Below are positions 7,691 to 16,488 of a stretch of 32,402 nucleotides of DNA, one piece after another (position 1 is the stretch's first letter; each line of letters starts with the position of its first letter). The notes below the pieces were generated by a model that was given only the letters and a program-made list of their open reading frames with translations, searched no databases and had not been told where the DNA came from. Location: the NCBI GenBank assembly GCA_903861055.1, contig CAIOSU010000476.1, positions 1 to 32,402 on the forward strand. The letters run 5' to 3'. This DNA comes from an uncultured bacterium (GTDB lineage: Bacteria > Bacteroidota > Bacteroidia > Chitinophagales > CAIOSU01). A program made the translations under genes and the position numbers.

Positions 7691-9268
7691 TTATTTATAC
7701 AACAATGATACTTCTTTAGATACTTCAACCAATGTTTTCTCAACCTCGTCAGTCAACTTACCGGCTTTCAATTCGGCCAATACGTTCGGGAAACGGGTCT
7801 CTAGTTGGGTAAGGTATTCGCTTTCAAAAGATTTTACCTTGTTTAGAGGTACTTCTTTCAACAAACCTTTGGTACCAGCGTAAATGATAGCAATTTGCTT
7901 CTCAACTGACATTGGAGCGTGCAAACCTTGTTTCAAGATTTCCACGTTTTTAGCACCTTTATCCAAAATGTTTTTGGTAGCAGTATCCAAGTCAGAACCG
8001 AATTTTGAGAAAGCCTCCAATTCGCGATATTGTGCCTGGTCAAGTTTCAAAGTACCAGCAACTTTTTTCATTGATTTAATCTGGGCGTTACCACCTACGC
8101 GGCTTACCGATATACCAACGTTAATAGCCGGGCGAACACCTGCGTTAAACAAGTTAGCTTCCAAGAAAATCTGACCATCGGTAATAGAGATTACGTTGGT
8201 AGGAATGTAAGCTGATACGTCGCCCGCTTGGGTTTCGATGATAGGCAATGCAGTCAATGAACCACCACCTTTCACAATGCCTTTCAACGATTCTGGTAGG
8301 TCGTTCATACTAGCGGCAATGCCATCGTTATTAATAACTTTAGCGGCACGCTCCAGCAAACGGCTGTGTAGGTAGAATACGTCGCCAGGGTATGCCTCAC
8401 GGCCTGGAGGGCGTTTCAATAGCAACGATACCTCACGGTAAGCTACTGCTTGTTTCGACAAATCATCAAATACGATCAATGCCGGACGACCGGTGTCACG
8501 GAAAAACTCGCCAATAGCTACACCAGCAAACGGTGCGTAAAACTGCATTGGAGCAGGGTCGGCAGCCGATGATGCAACAATAACGGTATATGGCATAGCA
8601 CCACGCTCCTCAAGGGTACGGGCTACGTTGGCTACGGTAGAAGCTTTTTGGCCACATGCTACATAAATGCAGTATACAGGCTCTCCACGATCGTAAAATT
8701 CTTTCTGGTTGATGATGGTATCCAGAGCAATAGCGGTTTTACCAGTTTGGCGGTCACCGATAATCAACTCACGCTGGCCACGACCTACAGGTATCATCGC
8801 ATCGATAGATTTGATACCAGTTTGCAACGGCTCAGTAACTGGCTGACGGTAGATAACACCTGGGGCTTTGCGCTCCAATGGCATCTCGTACAACTCTCCA
8901 GCAATTGGTCCTTTACCATCAATAGGCTCTCCAAGCGTGTTTACCACACGTCCGGCCATACCATCACCTACTTTGATAGAGGCAATTTTGCTAGTACGGC
9001 GCACAGTATCACCTTCTTTAATAGTATCCCAGCTACCCATCAATACAACACCCACGTTGTCTTCTTCCAGGTTTAGGGCAATAGCGCGAACGCCATTTTC
9101 GAACTCAACAAGCTCACCAGCGCGTACATGGTTCAAACCATATACACGGGCAATACCGTCGCCTACTTGTAGTACGGTACCTACTTCTTCCAGTTCTGCT
9201 TCGGTTTTGAAGTTTGATAGTTGCTCCCTAAGGATGGCACTAATCTCGTCTGGTTTTACCTCAACCAT
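7691..9268 (-). CDS. atpA: F1F0 ATP synthase subunit alpha
   Basis: 525 residues, full length. The P-loop GDRQTGKT is at residues 171-178, followed by the [25 protein letters not shown] and [26 protein letters not shown] blocks typical of the alpha subunit. The arginine-finger region [13 protein letters not shown] is intact. Alpha subunits bind nucleotide non-catalytically and complete the catalytic sites on beta. The N-terminus ([17 protein letters not shown]) contains the delta-binding helix. The gene lies 45 nt after atpH and 68 nt before atpG. Confidence 0.99.
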   Translation of the reverse strand: MVEVKPDEISAILREQLSNFKTEAELEEVGTVLQVGDGIARVYGLNHVRAGELVEFENGVRAIALNLEEDNVGVVLMGSWDTIKEGDTVRRTSKIASIKVGDGMAGRVVNTLGEPIDGKGPIAGELYEMPLERKAPGVIYRQPVTEPLQTGIKSIDAMIPVGRGQRELIIGDRQTGKTAIALDTIINQKEFYDRGEPVYCIYVACGQKASTVANVARTLEERGAMPYTVIVASSAADPAPMQFYAPFAGVAIGEFFRDTGRPALIVFDDLSKQAVAYREVSLLLKRPPGREAYPGDVFYLHSRLLERAAKVINNDGIAASMNDLPESLKGIVKGGGSLTALPIIETQAGDVSAYIPTNVISITDGQIFLEANLFNAGVRPAINVGISVSRVGGNAQIKSMKKVAGTLKLDQAQYRELEAFSKFGSDLDTATKNILDKGAKNVEILKQGLHAPMSVEKQIAIIYAGTKGLLKEVPLNKVKSFESEYLTQLETRFPNVLAELKAGKLTDEVEKTLVEVSKEVSLLYK

Positions 9269-9313
9269 GGAATTATAATTTTTATTTGGGTTAAATGCTT
9301 TGTTTCTACTTAC

Positions 9314-9874
9314 TCAAAATGCTTTTACAAATTGGTTTTGGCTGAAACCTTTCTCCAGCAATTCCAGCTTGTGCGACACACTGGCGTCGTATAGTTTGTC
9401 TTCGTATTGCAACACAAATCCGCCAATCAGGGTTTCGTCTACCGCAACTTTTATCTGCGCGTTTGCAATGCCTGTTTTGCTCTTCAATTTAGCCACCAAC
9501 GCATCGGTGTAGGCTTTATCGAATTGAATGGCGGTAGTAATTTTTACTGGGGTGATGTGCTTATACTTGTTGTATAACTGAATGAAGCTTTTGGCTATGT
9601 CTTCCAAATAGGCTTCACGGCCTTTTTTAACCATCAGGGTCAAAAAGGTTTTTGTGATTTTGTTGGAGTCTTTACCAAAAATAGCATCTACTACTTTGTG
9701 CTTTTTCTCGGTGTTGATGATGGGGTTTTTCAACATCACCTTCAACTCGCGGCTGGCGCCAATAACGGCAGCCACCTGCTTCATATCCGCAAACACCTCT
9801 TCCACTTGGCCTAACTCTAGTGAAAGGTCAAACAACGATTTGGCATAGCGCGATGCTAAACGAATTGCCGACAT
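9314..9874 (-). CDS. atpH: F1F0 ATP synthase subunit delta
   Basis: 186 residues. The OSCP/delta signature is visible: N-terminal ASRYAKSLFDLSLELG, a middle KNPIINTEKKHKVVDAIFG segment, and the C-terminal GIANAQIKVAVDETLIGGFVLQ followed by DASVSHKLELL. Delta links the top of the F1 head to the peripheral stalk formed by b. Its start codon lies 1 nt beyond the atpF stop, so translational coupling is likely. Confidence 0.97.
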   Translation of the reverse strand: MSAIRLASRYAKSLFDLSLELGQVEEVFADMKQVAAVIGASRELKVMLKNPIINTEKKHKVVDAIFGKDSNKITKTFLTLMVKKGREAYLEDIAKSFIQLYNKYKHITPVKITTAIQFDKAYTDALVAKLKSKTGIANAQIKVAVDETLIGGFVLQYEDKLYDASVSHKLELLEKGFSQNQFVKAF

Positions 9875-9875
9875 A

Positions 9876-10370
9876 TTAGTTCAGTTTCAGGTCATCCACC
9901 AACTCGGCTGCATAGCTCTGTTGTTTCTGTGGGTCAGAAAATTCTTTCTTCAATACTTTCTCTGCAATTTCCAAGGCCATTTTACCGGCATAGTTTTTCA
10001 CTTCGGTAAGGGCAGCCATTTTTTGGTTCTCAATTTCGCGAGAGGCATCGGCCACTTTCTTATTGAACTCTACACCGGCTTTCTCTTTAGCGTCGGCAAT
10101 CAGCTTATCGCCAACGGCTTTGGCTTCTTTGATGATGATGGCGCGCTCTTCACGGGCCTCATTTAGCAAACGCTCGTTGTTAGCACTAAGTGCAGCCATT
10201 TCGGCGCGGGCTTTCTCGGCTTGCAACACTGCATCTGTAATGCGGTGCTCACGCTCTTTTACTGAAGTAAGAATTGGGGTCCACGCAAACTTGCGCAACA
10301 AAACCAACAAAAGTAAGAAGGCAACTGTTGCCCAAAACACCAAACCTATCGAGGGGGTTAATAACTCCAT
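9876..10370 (-). CDS. atpF: F1F0 ATP synthase subunit b
   Basis: 164 residues. One N-terminal membrane segment (PSIGLVFWATVAFLLLLVLL, residues 6-25) is followed by RKFAWTPIL and a long charged, heptad-like helix rich in Ala, Glu and Lys. This is the usual peripheral-stalk b architecture. The short C-terminal QQSYAAELVDDLKLN would contact delta. It is separated from atpE by a 138-nt spacer with a strong hairpin, while the next gene atpH follows after only 1 nt. Confidence 0.97.
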   Translation of the reverse strand: MELLTPSIGLVFWATVAFLLLLVLLRKFAWTPILTSVKEREHRITDAVLQAEKARAEMAALSANNERLLNEAREERAIIIKEAKAVGDKLIADAKEKAGVEFNKKVADASREIENQKMAALTEVKNYAGKMALEIAEKVLKKEFSDPQKQQSYAAELVDDLKLN

Positions 10371-10460
10371 GATGGATATTTTTCGATTTTTGACTGACGA
10401 TTTTCGATTTGATCTTTTTGATTAACAATCGCCAATCAAAAATACTTAAATCGTAAATTA
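10371..10460. repeat. Micro-repeat spacer upstream of atpF
   Basis: Contains repeated CGATTTT/CGATTTTCGATTT words and TCGTAAATT, similar to the AATCGTAAATCGTA-type motifs I recall from Bacteroidota spacers. It may also carry the atpF translation leader. No ORF is visible. Confidence 0.35.
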
Positions 10461-10469
10461 AAAGTGGGT

Positions 10470-10498
10470 AGGGTCTGCAACCAACCGTTGCAGACCCT
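10470..10498 (-). promoter_or_regulatory. Intra-operon hairpin between atpE and atpF
   Basis: AGGGTCTGCAAC, 5-nt loop, GTTGCAGACCCT: 12-bp perfect stem starting 10 nt after the atpE stop codon. On the minus-strand transcript it is followed by TACCCACTTTTAATTTACG, a poor T-tract set back from the stem. This fits a partial terminator/attenuator or an RNase-blocking 3' end that stabilises an atpB-atpE transcript. Since c is needed in about 8-15 copies per complex against one or two of the downstream subunits, it could set stoichiometry. The structure is seen, the function is inferred. Confidence 0.7.
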
Positions 10499-10508
10499 TA
10501 ACCATTTT

Positions 10509-10754
<246 letters not shown>

Positions 10755-10760
10755 TCAAAC

Positions 10761-11942
10761 TCAATGGTGTGCTTCAGCGCCGTGCTCGTGGCCATGGTCG
10801 TGCTCAGCAACGGCCATTCCGATAAACAAAGCAGAAAGCAACGTAAATATATATGCTTGCAATGCCGCAACCAACAACTCCAATGTACTCATAAATACCA
10901 CAAAAGGTATTGATACAAAGCCCATGTATGCGGTTTTGAAAATAAATATCAAAGCAATCAAAGCCAATATCAAAATGTGGCCTGCTGCAATGTTTGCAAA
11001 CAAACGCATCATCAAAGCAAAAGGCTTAGTAAGCGTACCTATTAACTCAATAACCGCCAATATAGGACGAATAACAACTGGCACGCCTGGCATCCAGAAA
11101 ATGTGCATCCAGTAGTCTTTGTTGCCACTAACAGTAGTAATAACATAAGTGATAACGGCCAATACAAAAGTTATAGAGATGTTACCGGTTACGTTTGAAC
11201 CACCTGGGAAGAAAGGAACTAAACCCATTAGGTTGTTTATCCAGATAAAGAAGAATACGGTAAGCAGATAAGGTAGGTATTTGCCATACTTTTTCTCGCC
11301 AATGTTGGGTATTGCTATCTCATCGCGTACGAAAACAACTAAGGGCTCCAAGAAGGCACCAATACCACGGGCAACACCGTTTTTGTCGTATGAGCGGGCA
11401 ACCGCACCAAACAGCAACAACAACAACAACATGGAAACGAAAATAGAAGCGACGTTGCGAGTTATGCTAAAATCAAGGGGTTTGGCGTTATTAGGGTAGC
11501 CATGAGCTACATCGGCATGCGCATCAACTGGTAGGGCTTCGTCTTGTTCGCCAGAGATCAAATCAAGTTCTTCAGCTACTTCGTTACCAACAATAGGCTC
11601 TTCATGACCAAAGTCTAATTTGCCATGCTCATCGGCTATATAGATAACACCGTGGTACTTTAAGTATTTGCCTTTGGCTAGCACTTGAGCGTTATCGTCG
11701 TGATGGAACTCACTAGACATAAAGAAATCCAAACCTGAGCCTGGAACGTACAAAATAACTGGAAGCGGAATGGAAAAATGACCAGCTACGTGCCAATCGT
11801 GGGCATCACTGATGTGGTGCATGATCATTTCTTTGGCGTCAAACTCAGCTTCTGCGAGTTCGCCAGCCTTTACAGTACTAACTTGAAATAGACCGAATAC
11901 GGCTAAAACCAGCGTAAATATTGAAAAGTTACTCTTATTCAT
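10761..11942 (-). CDS. atpB: F1F0 ATP synthase subunit a, with long periplasmic N-terminal domain
   Basis: 393 residues from the ATG at 11942; the listed ORF begins one codon earlier at a GTG. Residues 1-26 look like a cleavable signal peptide (FTLVLAVFGLFQVSTVKA). About 130 mostly polar, His/Asp-rich residues follow before the first true membrane helix near residue 165. The core a-subunit signature is intact, with the essential arginine at 313 in ALMMRLFANIAAGHILI and a late ELLVAALQAYIFTLLSALFIG helix. The N-terminal extension is a known feature of Bacteroidota a subunits. The C-terminus ends in a His-rich tail (AEHDHGHEHGAEAHH) that could bind metal, though this is unproven. It is the first gene of the operon; no atpI or atpZ precedes it. 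Confidence 0.97.
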   Translation of the reverse strand: MNKSNFSIFTLVLAVFGLFQVSTVKAGELAEAEFDAKEMIMHHISDAHDWHVAGHFSIPLPVILYVPGSGLDFFMSSEFHHDDNAQVLAKGKYLKYHGVIYIADEHGKLDFGHEEPIVGNEVAEELDLISGEQDEALPVDAHADVAHGYPNNAKPLDFSITRNVASIFVSMLLLLLLFGAVARSYDKNGVARGIGAFLEPLVVFVRDEIAIPNIGEKKYGKYLPYLLTVFFFIWINNLMGLVPFFPGGSNVTGNISITFVLAVITYVITTVSGNKDYWMHIFWMPGVPVVIRPILAVIELIGTLTKPFALMMRLFANIAAGHILILALIALIFIFKTAYMGFVSIPFVVFMSTLELLVAALQAYIFTLLSALFIGMAVAEHDHGHEHGAEAHH

Positions 11943-11976
11943 CACGGAACCGGACGTACTTTTTCTAAATCCGCTG

Positions 11977-11984
11977 CAAAGATA
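11977..11984 (-). promoter_or_regulatory. Probable atp operon promoter, -7 element
   Basis: The minus strand carries TATCTTTG, a full match to the Bacteroidota TAnnTTTG element, 34 nt upstream of the atpB ATG. A T-rich stretch lies further upstream, but the -33 TTTG is not perfect. Confidence 0.6.
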
Positions 11985-12200
11985 GTTACTTTTCGGGTAT
12001 GGAAAAAACTATTTTCCAATTGGTTACAGAAGAATAGATGTTAATACTAAAGTACTGGTACAGGGCACCCCGTTTGTGAAACCAAAAGCCTTAGTTTATT
12101 CTCCTCTAAAAACCTTATATTGTAAGAAAACTGGATAAAACCACATGCATCTTGTGGATATCAACTTAGCTAACGTTGGGTTGGTAACTATTAAAAAAGC
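11985..12200. other. Divergent spacer between atpB and the OmpA-family gene
   Basis: The spacer 11943-12228 separates two divergent transcripts. Besides the two promoter-like elements listed separately, I see only a short CCACA-TGCATCT-TGTGG dyad near 12141-12157. The upstream part of the 792-residue ORF (12145-12228) lacks coding character, and I treat it as leader. Confidence 0.4.
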
Positions 12201-12208
12201 TATTTTTG
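12201..12208 (+). promoter_or_regulatory. Possible -7 promoter element of the OmpA-family gene
   Basis: TATTTTTG matches TAnnTTTG and lies 20 nt before the chosen ATG, which would give a very short leader. A GTTGGG/TTGG stretch upstream could serve as a weak -33 element. The match is to an AT-rich consensus, so chance is possible. Confidence 0.35.
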
Positions 12209-12228
12209 ACTCACCAAAACCATTTACT

Positions 12229-14523
12229 ATGAAGAAAAGTCTACTATTGACTTTAAGGTTGTTTACCCAAATTATACTATTGGCTATGGCCAATACCATC
12301 CAAGCCCAGCAATATCTGGGGTTTACAAACAGCAACTATTCGGGTGTACACGGGTTGCTACTACAACCCGCCTCGGTTGTTGACAATAGAATGAAATTCG
12401 ATCTCAATTTGGTGAGCTTTCAAGGCACTTTCTCAAACAATTATGTTAGCCTGCGTGCCAAAGACCTAAGGACCAATTATGATGAGAATGCCGATTTTCA
12501 GGATACCTACCTGCGCATTAAGGAAAACAGCAACAACAAGTATGTTTATTTAAACTTGGATGTGCTGGGCCCCTCATTCTCTTTCAATATCGGCCATAAA
12601 AACGCGGTGGCCTTTACTTCCCGCTTTCGTACCACCGTTAACCTTGATAATGTAACACCCGAGCTGGCGCGGCTATCGTGGGAAGGGTTGGATTATCCGC
12701 AACTTTGGCAACAAAACTTGGGCAACCAGCGACTTAGTGCACAATATATGAGTTGGGCCGAGTATGGCATTACCTATGGTCGCGAGATTTTCCAAATTGG
12801 CAGACACTACTTAAAAGGAGCCGTAACTGCCAAGTTATTGCAAGGTATGGGCGCTGCTTATTTGTTTGTTGACGACCTATCATACAATTTCACTAACGAC
12901 GATACGTTGTCGCTTTTTGATAGTGATGTTAAGTACGGACACAGTACTAACTTTGATTTTAATACCGATGGCGTTGAGTATAAATTCATATCGGACCCTA
13001 CCGTTGGGTTCGATATGGGCTTTGTTTACGAGTTCCGTAAAAAAGAAGAAACCTACACCTATGACATGGACGGCAAAACCGGCTTGTACCGTAAAGACAA
13101 AAACAAGTATAAGCTAAAAATTGGCTTCTCTATTCTGGATATCGGAAGGGTGCGCTTTAAGAAAGGTGACATTAGCGCCAACTTCAACGCTAACATAAAC
13201 GACTATGATATTAGCGAATTTAATGTAGGCTCTATCGAAGATTTTAACGATACCCTTGCCAAGAACTTCCTCTTTACACAAACCACAGGCGAGACCTTTA
13301 CTATGAGGTTGCCCACCGCCATGAGTTTTCAAGTAGACTATAATATTTGGAAAGGCTTTTATGCCAACTTTACAGCCTTCGGCTCATTCCGACGCAAAAA
13401 CCTGGAAAGCAAATTGCGCCAACAGAGCACCTTTAGCATTACCCCGCGTTTTGAGCACAAATGGTTCGATTTTGCAGTACCATTCAGCGTTAATACAGAT
13501 AAACAAGTAATGTTGGGTAGCGCTATTCGCTTAGGCGTATTGTTTTTTGGCACTAACAATTTGCTGGGTTTAGCTAGCAATAGTGTTTACGGTGCCGATT
13601 TTTATATGGGCTTGAAGGTACCGATACCTTATGGCAAACCTAAGGATAGGGACAAGGATAAAGTAAGCAATCGAAAAGACAATTGCCCTAAAAATGCTGG
13701 TGTTTGGGAGTTTGCTGGCTGCCCCGATTCCGATTCCGATGGCTTACCCGACGACCAAGACCAATGCCCTAATGAGTTTGGCCCGAAAGACAACAAAGGT
13801 TGCCCTTATCCTGACCTGGATGGCGACGGTATTGTGAATGCCGAAGATGGTTGCCCGAACGAATTTGGCCCGAAAGACAACAAAGGCTGCCCATGGGGTG
13901 ATAAAGACGGCGATGGCCTGACAGATAACGTGGACAATTGCCCAGATGTGGCCGGACCGCGTGAAAATGTTGGTTGCCCTTGGGGAGACCGCGATAAGGA
14001 TGGCGTGCTTGATAACGTAGACCGTTGCCCTGATGAAGCTGGTGCTAGGGATAATGCTGGTTGCCCTTGGGGCGATTTGGACGGCGATGGCGTGTTGGAT
14101 AATGTAGACGAATGCCCTAAAACCCCAGGTCCTGCCGATAACGCCGGTTGTCCTCACCTTAAAGCTGCCGAAGCAGAGATTGTTAAACGTGCCTTCGACA
14201 ACCTAGAGTTTGAAACGGGCAAAGCCATTATCAAGCAATCATCGTTTGCTACGCTTACCGATTTGGCACAATTCCTTATTGAGAACCCGAGTTACAAACT
14301 GGTTATAGCTGGCCACACAGATGATGTAGGTAGCGATGAGTTGAACATGAAGCTAAGCAAAGCCCGCGGTGAAGCGGTTGCCAAAGCCATGACCGAGCGT
14401 GGTGTGAAAGCCGAACAACTAATTGTAGAGTATTTTGGCGAAACCCAGCCGATAGCTACCAACGCTACTGCCGAAGGCCGCGCTAAAAACCGCAGGGTAG
14501 AGATGAATATTAAGTTTGAGTAA
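12229..14523 (+). CDS. Outer-membrane OmpA-family protein with DUF5723-like barrel and TSP3 repeats
   Basis: 764 residues from the ATG at 12229, where a signal peptide begins (MKKSLLLTLRLFTQIILLAM...QAQ); the ORF-track start at 12145 adds 28 residues that do not look like a secretion signal. Residues about 25-470 form a barrel-like region with alternating hydrophobic strands and an opening (LLLQPASVVDNRMKFDLNLVS) reminiscent of DUF5723 proteins. Six Asp-rich thrombospondin type-3 calcium-binding repeats follow, each ending in a GCP motif. The last 120 residues or so are an OmpA C-terminal peptidoglycan-binding domain with AGHTDDVGS, NMKLSKARGEAV and AEGRAKNRRVE. The protein probably tethers the outer membrane to peptidoglycan with a calcium-stiffened linker. 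The transcript ends at the strong hairpin at 14548-14577. Confidence 0.88.
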   Translation: MKKSLLLTLRLFTQIILLAMANTIQAQQYLGFTNSNYSGVHGLLLQPASVVDNRMKFDLNLVSFQGTFSNNYVSLRAKDLRTNYDENADFQDTYLRIKENSNNKYVYLNLDVLGPSFSFNIGHKNAVAFTSRFRTTVNLDNVTPELARLSWEGLDYPQLWQQNLGNQRLSAQYMSWAEYGITYGREIFQIGRHYLKGAVTAKLLQGMGAAYLFVDDLSYNFTNDDTLSLFDSDVKYGHSTNFDFNTDGVEYKFISDPTVGFDMGFVYEFRKKEETYTYDMDGKTGLYRKDKNKYKLKIGFSILDIGRVRFKKGDISANFNANINDYDISEFNVGSIEDFNDTLAKNFLFTQTTGETFTMRLPTAMSFQVDYNIWKGFYANFTAFGSFRRKNLESKLRQQSTFSITPRFEHKWFDFAVPFSVNTDKQVMLGSAIRLGVLFFGTNNLLGLASNSVYGADFYMGLKVPIPYGKPKDRDKDKVSNRKDNCPKNAGVWEFAGCPDSDSDGLPDDQDQCPNEFGPKDNKGCPYPDLDGDGIVNAEDGCPNEFGPKDNKGCPWGDKDGDGLTDNVDNCPDVAGPRENVGCPWGDRDKDGVLDNVDRCPDEAGARDNAGCPWGDLDGDGVLDNVDECPKTPGPADNAGCPHLKAAEAEIVKRAFDNLEFETGKAIIKQSSFATLTDLAQFLIENPSYKLVIAGHTDDVGSDELNMKLSKARGEAVAKAMTERGVKAEQLIVEYFGETQPIATNATAEGRAKNRRVEMNIKFE
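13645..14154 (+). repeat. Six TSP3 calcium-binding repeats within the OmpA-family gene
   Basis: Six units of about 27-29 codons, each of the form DxDxDGxxDxxDxCP...GCP. The second and third share a 23-bp exact stretch (TTTGGCCCGAAAGACAACAA plus AGG) at 13777-13799 and 13864-13886, exactly 87 bp (29 codons) apart, which points to recent duplication or gene conversion. Copy number may vary among strains. Confidence 0.85.
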
Positions 14524-14547
14524 CCAATATTTGTGCTGAAACTAAAC

Positions 14548-14577
14548 AGGGGACCGAAACATGCGTTTCGGTCCCCT
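14548..14577. terminator. Bidirectional terminator between the OmpA-family gene and dabB
   Basis: AGGGGACCGAAAC-ATGC-GTTTCGGTCCCCT, 13-bp perfect arms with a 4-nt loop, between convergent genes. It is followed by CTTATTT on the plus strand; the minus-strand T-tract is weak. Confidence 0.85.
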
Positions 14578-14614
14578 CTTATTTACACCTTTGCCCATAG
14601 TGTTTGCGCCAATG

Positions 14615-16480
14615 TTATGACGACCGGTGACCAACTTGGTGATACGTTTTTACGTGCGGGCCTAAGAATAAGCGTGCATACATACGTATCAATGCCAAGC
14701 CTGAGAAAATAAAGCTCATTGAAACGAACAGGGCCAAGAAAAACTGGTCGATTTGAATGTGGCTATACAGCAAATCTTCGCCCAAGAAAGTAGTGGTAAT
14801 TGGGAAACCTGCCAAGCCCAAGCAGCTTAACAAAAATACTCCCGAAAGTTTCTCATACTCATAACTATGACCATAGAAACCATTAAGGTCGGTGCCTGGC
14901 TCGCGCTTAAGCAAGTAACGCAAACTAACATAACCCACAATTGCAGATACTACCACACCACTTAAGTATATGGCCGTGTGCGAGTAATCGAACAGCTCAT
15001 TGTATAACACTGCCAAGGCTATCCAAAAATGACTGAACACCACTAGCCACCAGCTGTTAACTGGGTTTTTTCGCTCTACAAATGCCCTTAGTATCATCAA
15101 AAAACCAATCATTGCAAAGGTGGTAGGTAGCATACTCAATACCCAAGCTGACAAATATTGTTGGTTGTGGTAAAAGAAAATACCTGCAGCGTAAATGGGT
15201 AATAGGCCCAACGCAATTTTAATGTTGAAAAAGCTAAACAAACGGCCTAATTTTTTAAACGGATTCCAAAGAAAACGGAACATAAAACTATCCAAATGCC
15301 ATTCACGCACACTGAATACATACAGCGAGTATTTTATCTTGGTCAACCAAGCCGGGTCTTGCTTCGGGGTAGATGGCATATAGTTGAAAAACTTCTCGCG
15401 GATGAGGTAAGTAACCACCGATGGAGAAACCAACAACTGGTAGCTTCGCAAAAACGCATTGCTAGCAAAGTGAATTAGGGCCAAGGTTTCGAGCCCTAGA
15501 GCCACCTCGATAAAAATGATACCGATTTGCGCTGCCGACGAATAGGCCACTTGCGACTTGATAGAGGACTGCACCCTGCCTGAGAAAGTGGCGGCTATAC
15601 TAGTAGCTAAACCCAACAGTCCAATTAAAACGCGAATGCCGACCAAATGCTCCCAAAAAGAGAACGTGCGCAGCAGCACAAACACACCTATATGAACCGA
15701 TAAGGAACTGTAAAATATAGCGCTCGATGGGGTAGGCCCCTCCATAGCACGCGGTAACCAAGATGTAAAAGGAAACTGAGCCGATTTCACGGCTGCGCTA
15801 AGCAAAATCATAAACGAGATAAGCACGCTTAGGTACAAATGCTCGTTTAAGGTGTGGTCAACCATGTCGTAGTTGTTCAGCTCAGCAAAGGTGATATTAT
15901 GGTGCCACAAGTGATGGCTCATCCACATAGCCAGTATCATACCAATGTCGCCAAGGCGATAGATGGAGAATACCTTGAAGGCATTTCGCACAGGCAAATA
16001 ACGGTCTCGGTAAAAGGCAATGAGCAAAAACGACGAAACACCGAGAATTTCCCAACCAATAAAAAGCGTCTCGAAATTGCCGGAGAAGATGGTAATGTTG
16101 TAACCCAGATAAAAGAACAAAACCGTATTGAAAAACCTACGATAGCCTTTCTCGCGGTGCAAATAGTATTGGCTATAAGTAGCTATAAGAAACGTAAGTA
16201 TGGCCCCCACCAATAGGTAGGTAGCGGTTACTTTATCAAAGTATAAATCGATAAAAAACTCGTAATGCCCTGATTGGTAAATAGATTGCTCTTTAATATT
16301 GAGCGTAGGGAATTTGGCAATAACCCAATAAACTAAAAAAACCAATGTGCTAAATAGCTGCATGCCGGTGGCAAATACAGCCACCCCAGAAATCAGTTTC
16401 TCGTTTTTTTCGGGTATAAGCAGGCTCGTAACAAAGCCCACAAAAGGTATTATTATGAATAAGGCAAGAATCGTGTCCAT
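14615..16480 (-). CDS. dabB: DabB, NuoL/MrpA-like proton-conducting subunit of the DAB inorganic-carbon transporter
   Basis: 621 residues, multi-pass membrane protein of the NuoL/Mrp antiporter family. Conserved functional residues are visible: Glu144 in FIGWEILGVSSF and Lys232 in KSAQFPFTSWLPRAMEGPTP, both used for proton movement in this family. It is not part of complex I here: no other nuo gene is present and it directly follows dabA with only 8 nt between. This pairing is the DAB (DABs accumulate bicarbonate) signature, in which DabB is thought to supply cation flow that drives DabA-mediated hydration of CO2 to bicarbonate in the cytoplasm. The C-terminus (ARLFLGPHVKTYHQVGHRSS) is soluble. 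Older annotation would call it NADH-quinone oxidoreductase subunit L. Confidence 0.92.
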   Translation of the reverse strand: MDTILALFIIIPFVGFVTSLLIPEKNEKLISGVAVFATGMQLFSTLVFLVYWVIAKFPTLNIKEQSIYQSGHYEFFIDLYFDKVTATYLLVGAILTFLIATYSQYYLHREKGYRRFFNTVLFFYLGYNITIFSGNFETLFIGWEILGVSSFLLIAFYRDRYLPVRNAFKVFSIYRLGDIGMILAMWMSHHLWHHNITFAELNNYDMVDHTLNEHLYLSVLISFMILLSAAVKSAQFPFTSWLPRAMEGPTPSSAIFYSSLSVHIGVFVLLRTFSFWEHLVGIRVLIGLLGLATSIAATFSGRVQSSIKSQVAYSSAAQIGIIFIEVALGLETLALIHFASNAFLRSYQLLVSPSVVTYLIREKFFNYMPSTPKQDPAWLTKIKYSLYVFSVREWHLDSFMFRFLWNPFKKLGRLFSFFNIKIALGLLPIYAAGIFFYHNQQYLSAWVLSMLPTTFAMIGFLMILRAFVERKNPVNSWWLVVFSHFWIALAVLYNELFDYSHTAIYLSGVVVSAIVGYVSLRYLLKREPGTDLNGFYGHSYEYEKLSGVFLLSCLGLAGFPITTTFLGEDLLYSHIQIDQFFLALFVSMSFIFSGLALIRMYARLFLGPHVKTYHQVGHRSS

Positions 16481-16488
16481 GGGTAGGG

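Noticed and set aside
8648-9278. Plus-strand ORFs opposite atpA
   Set aside because: They are antisense to highly conserved atpA codons and have no recognisable motif.
13645-14154. Possible CRISPR or tandem satellite
   Set aside because: The periodicity is in-frame and encodes TSP3 repeats within an OmpA-family gene.
14615-16480. Complex I subunit NuoL
   Set aside because: No other nuo gene is present, and the gene follows dabA by 8 nt, which identifies it as dabB.
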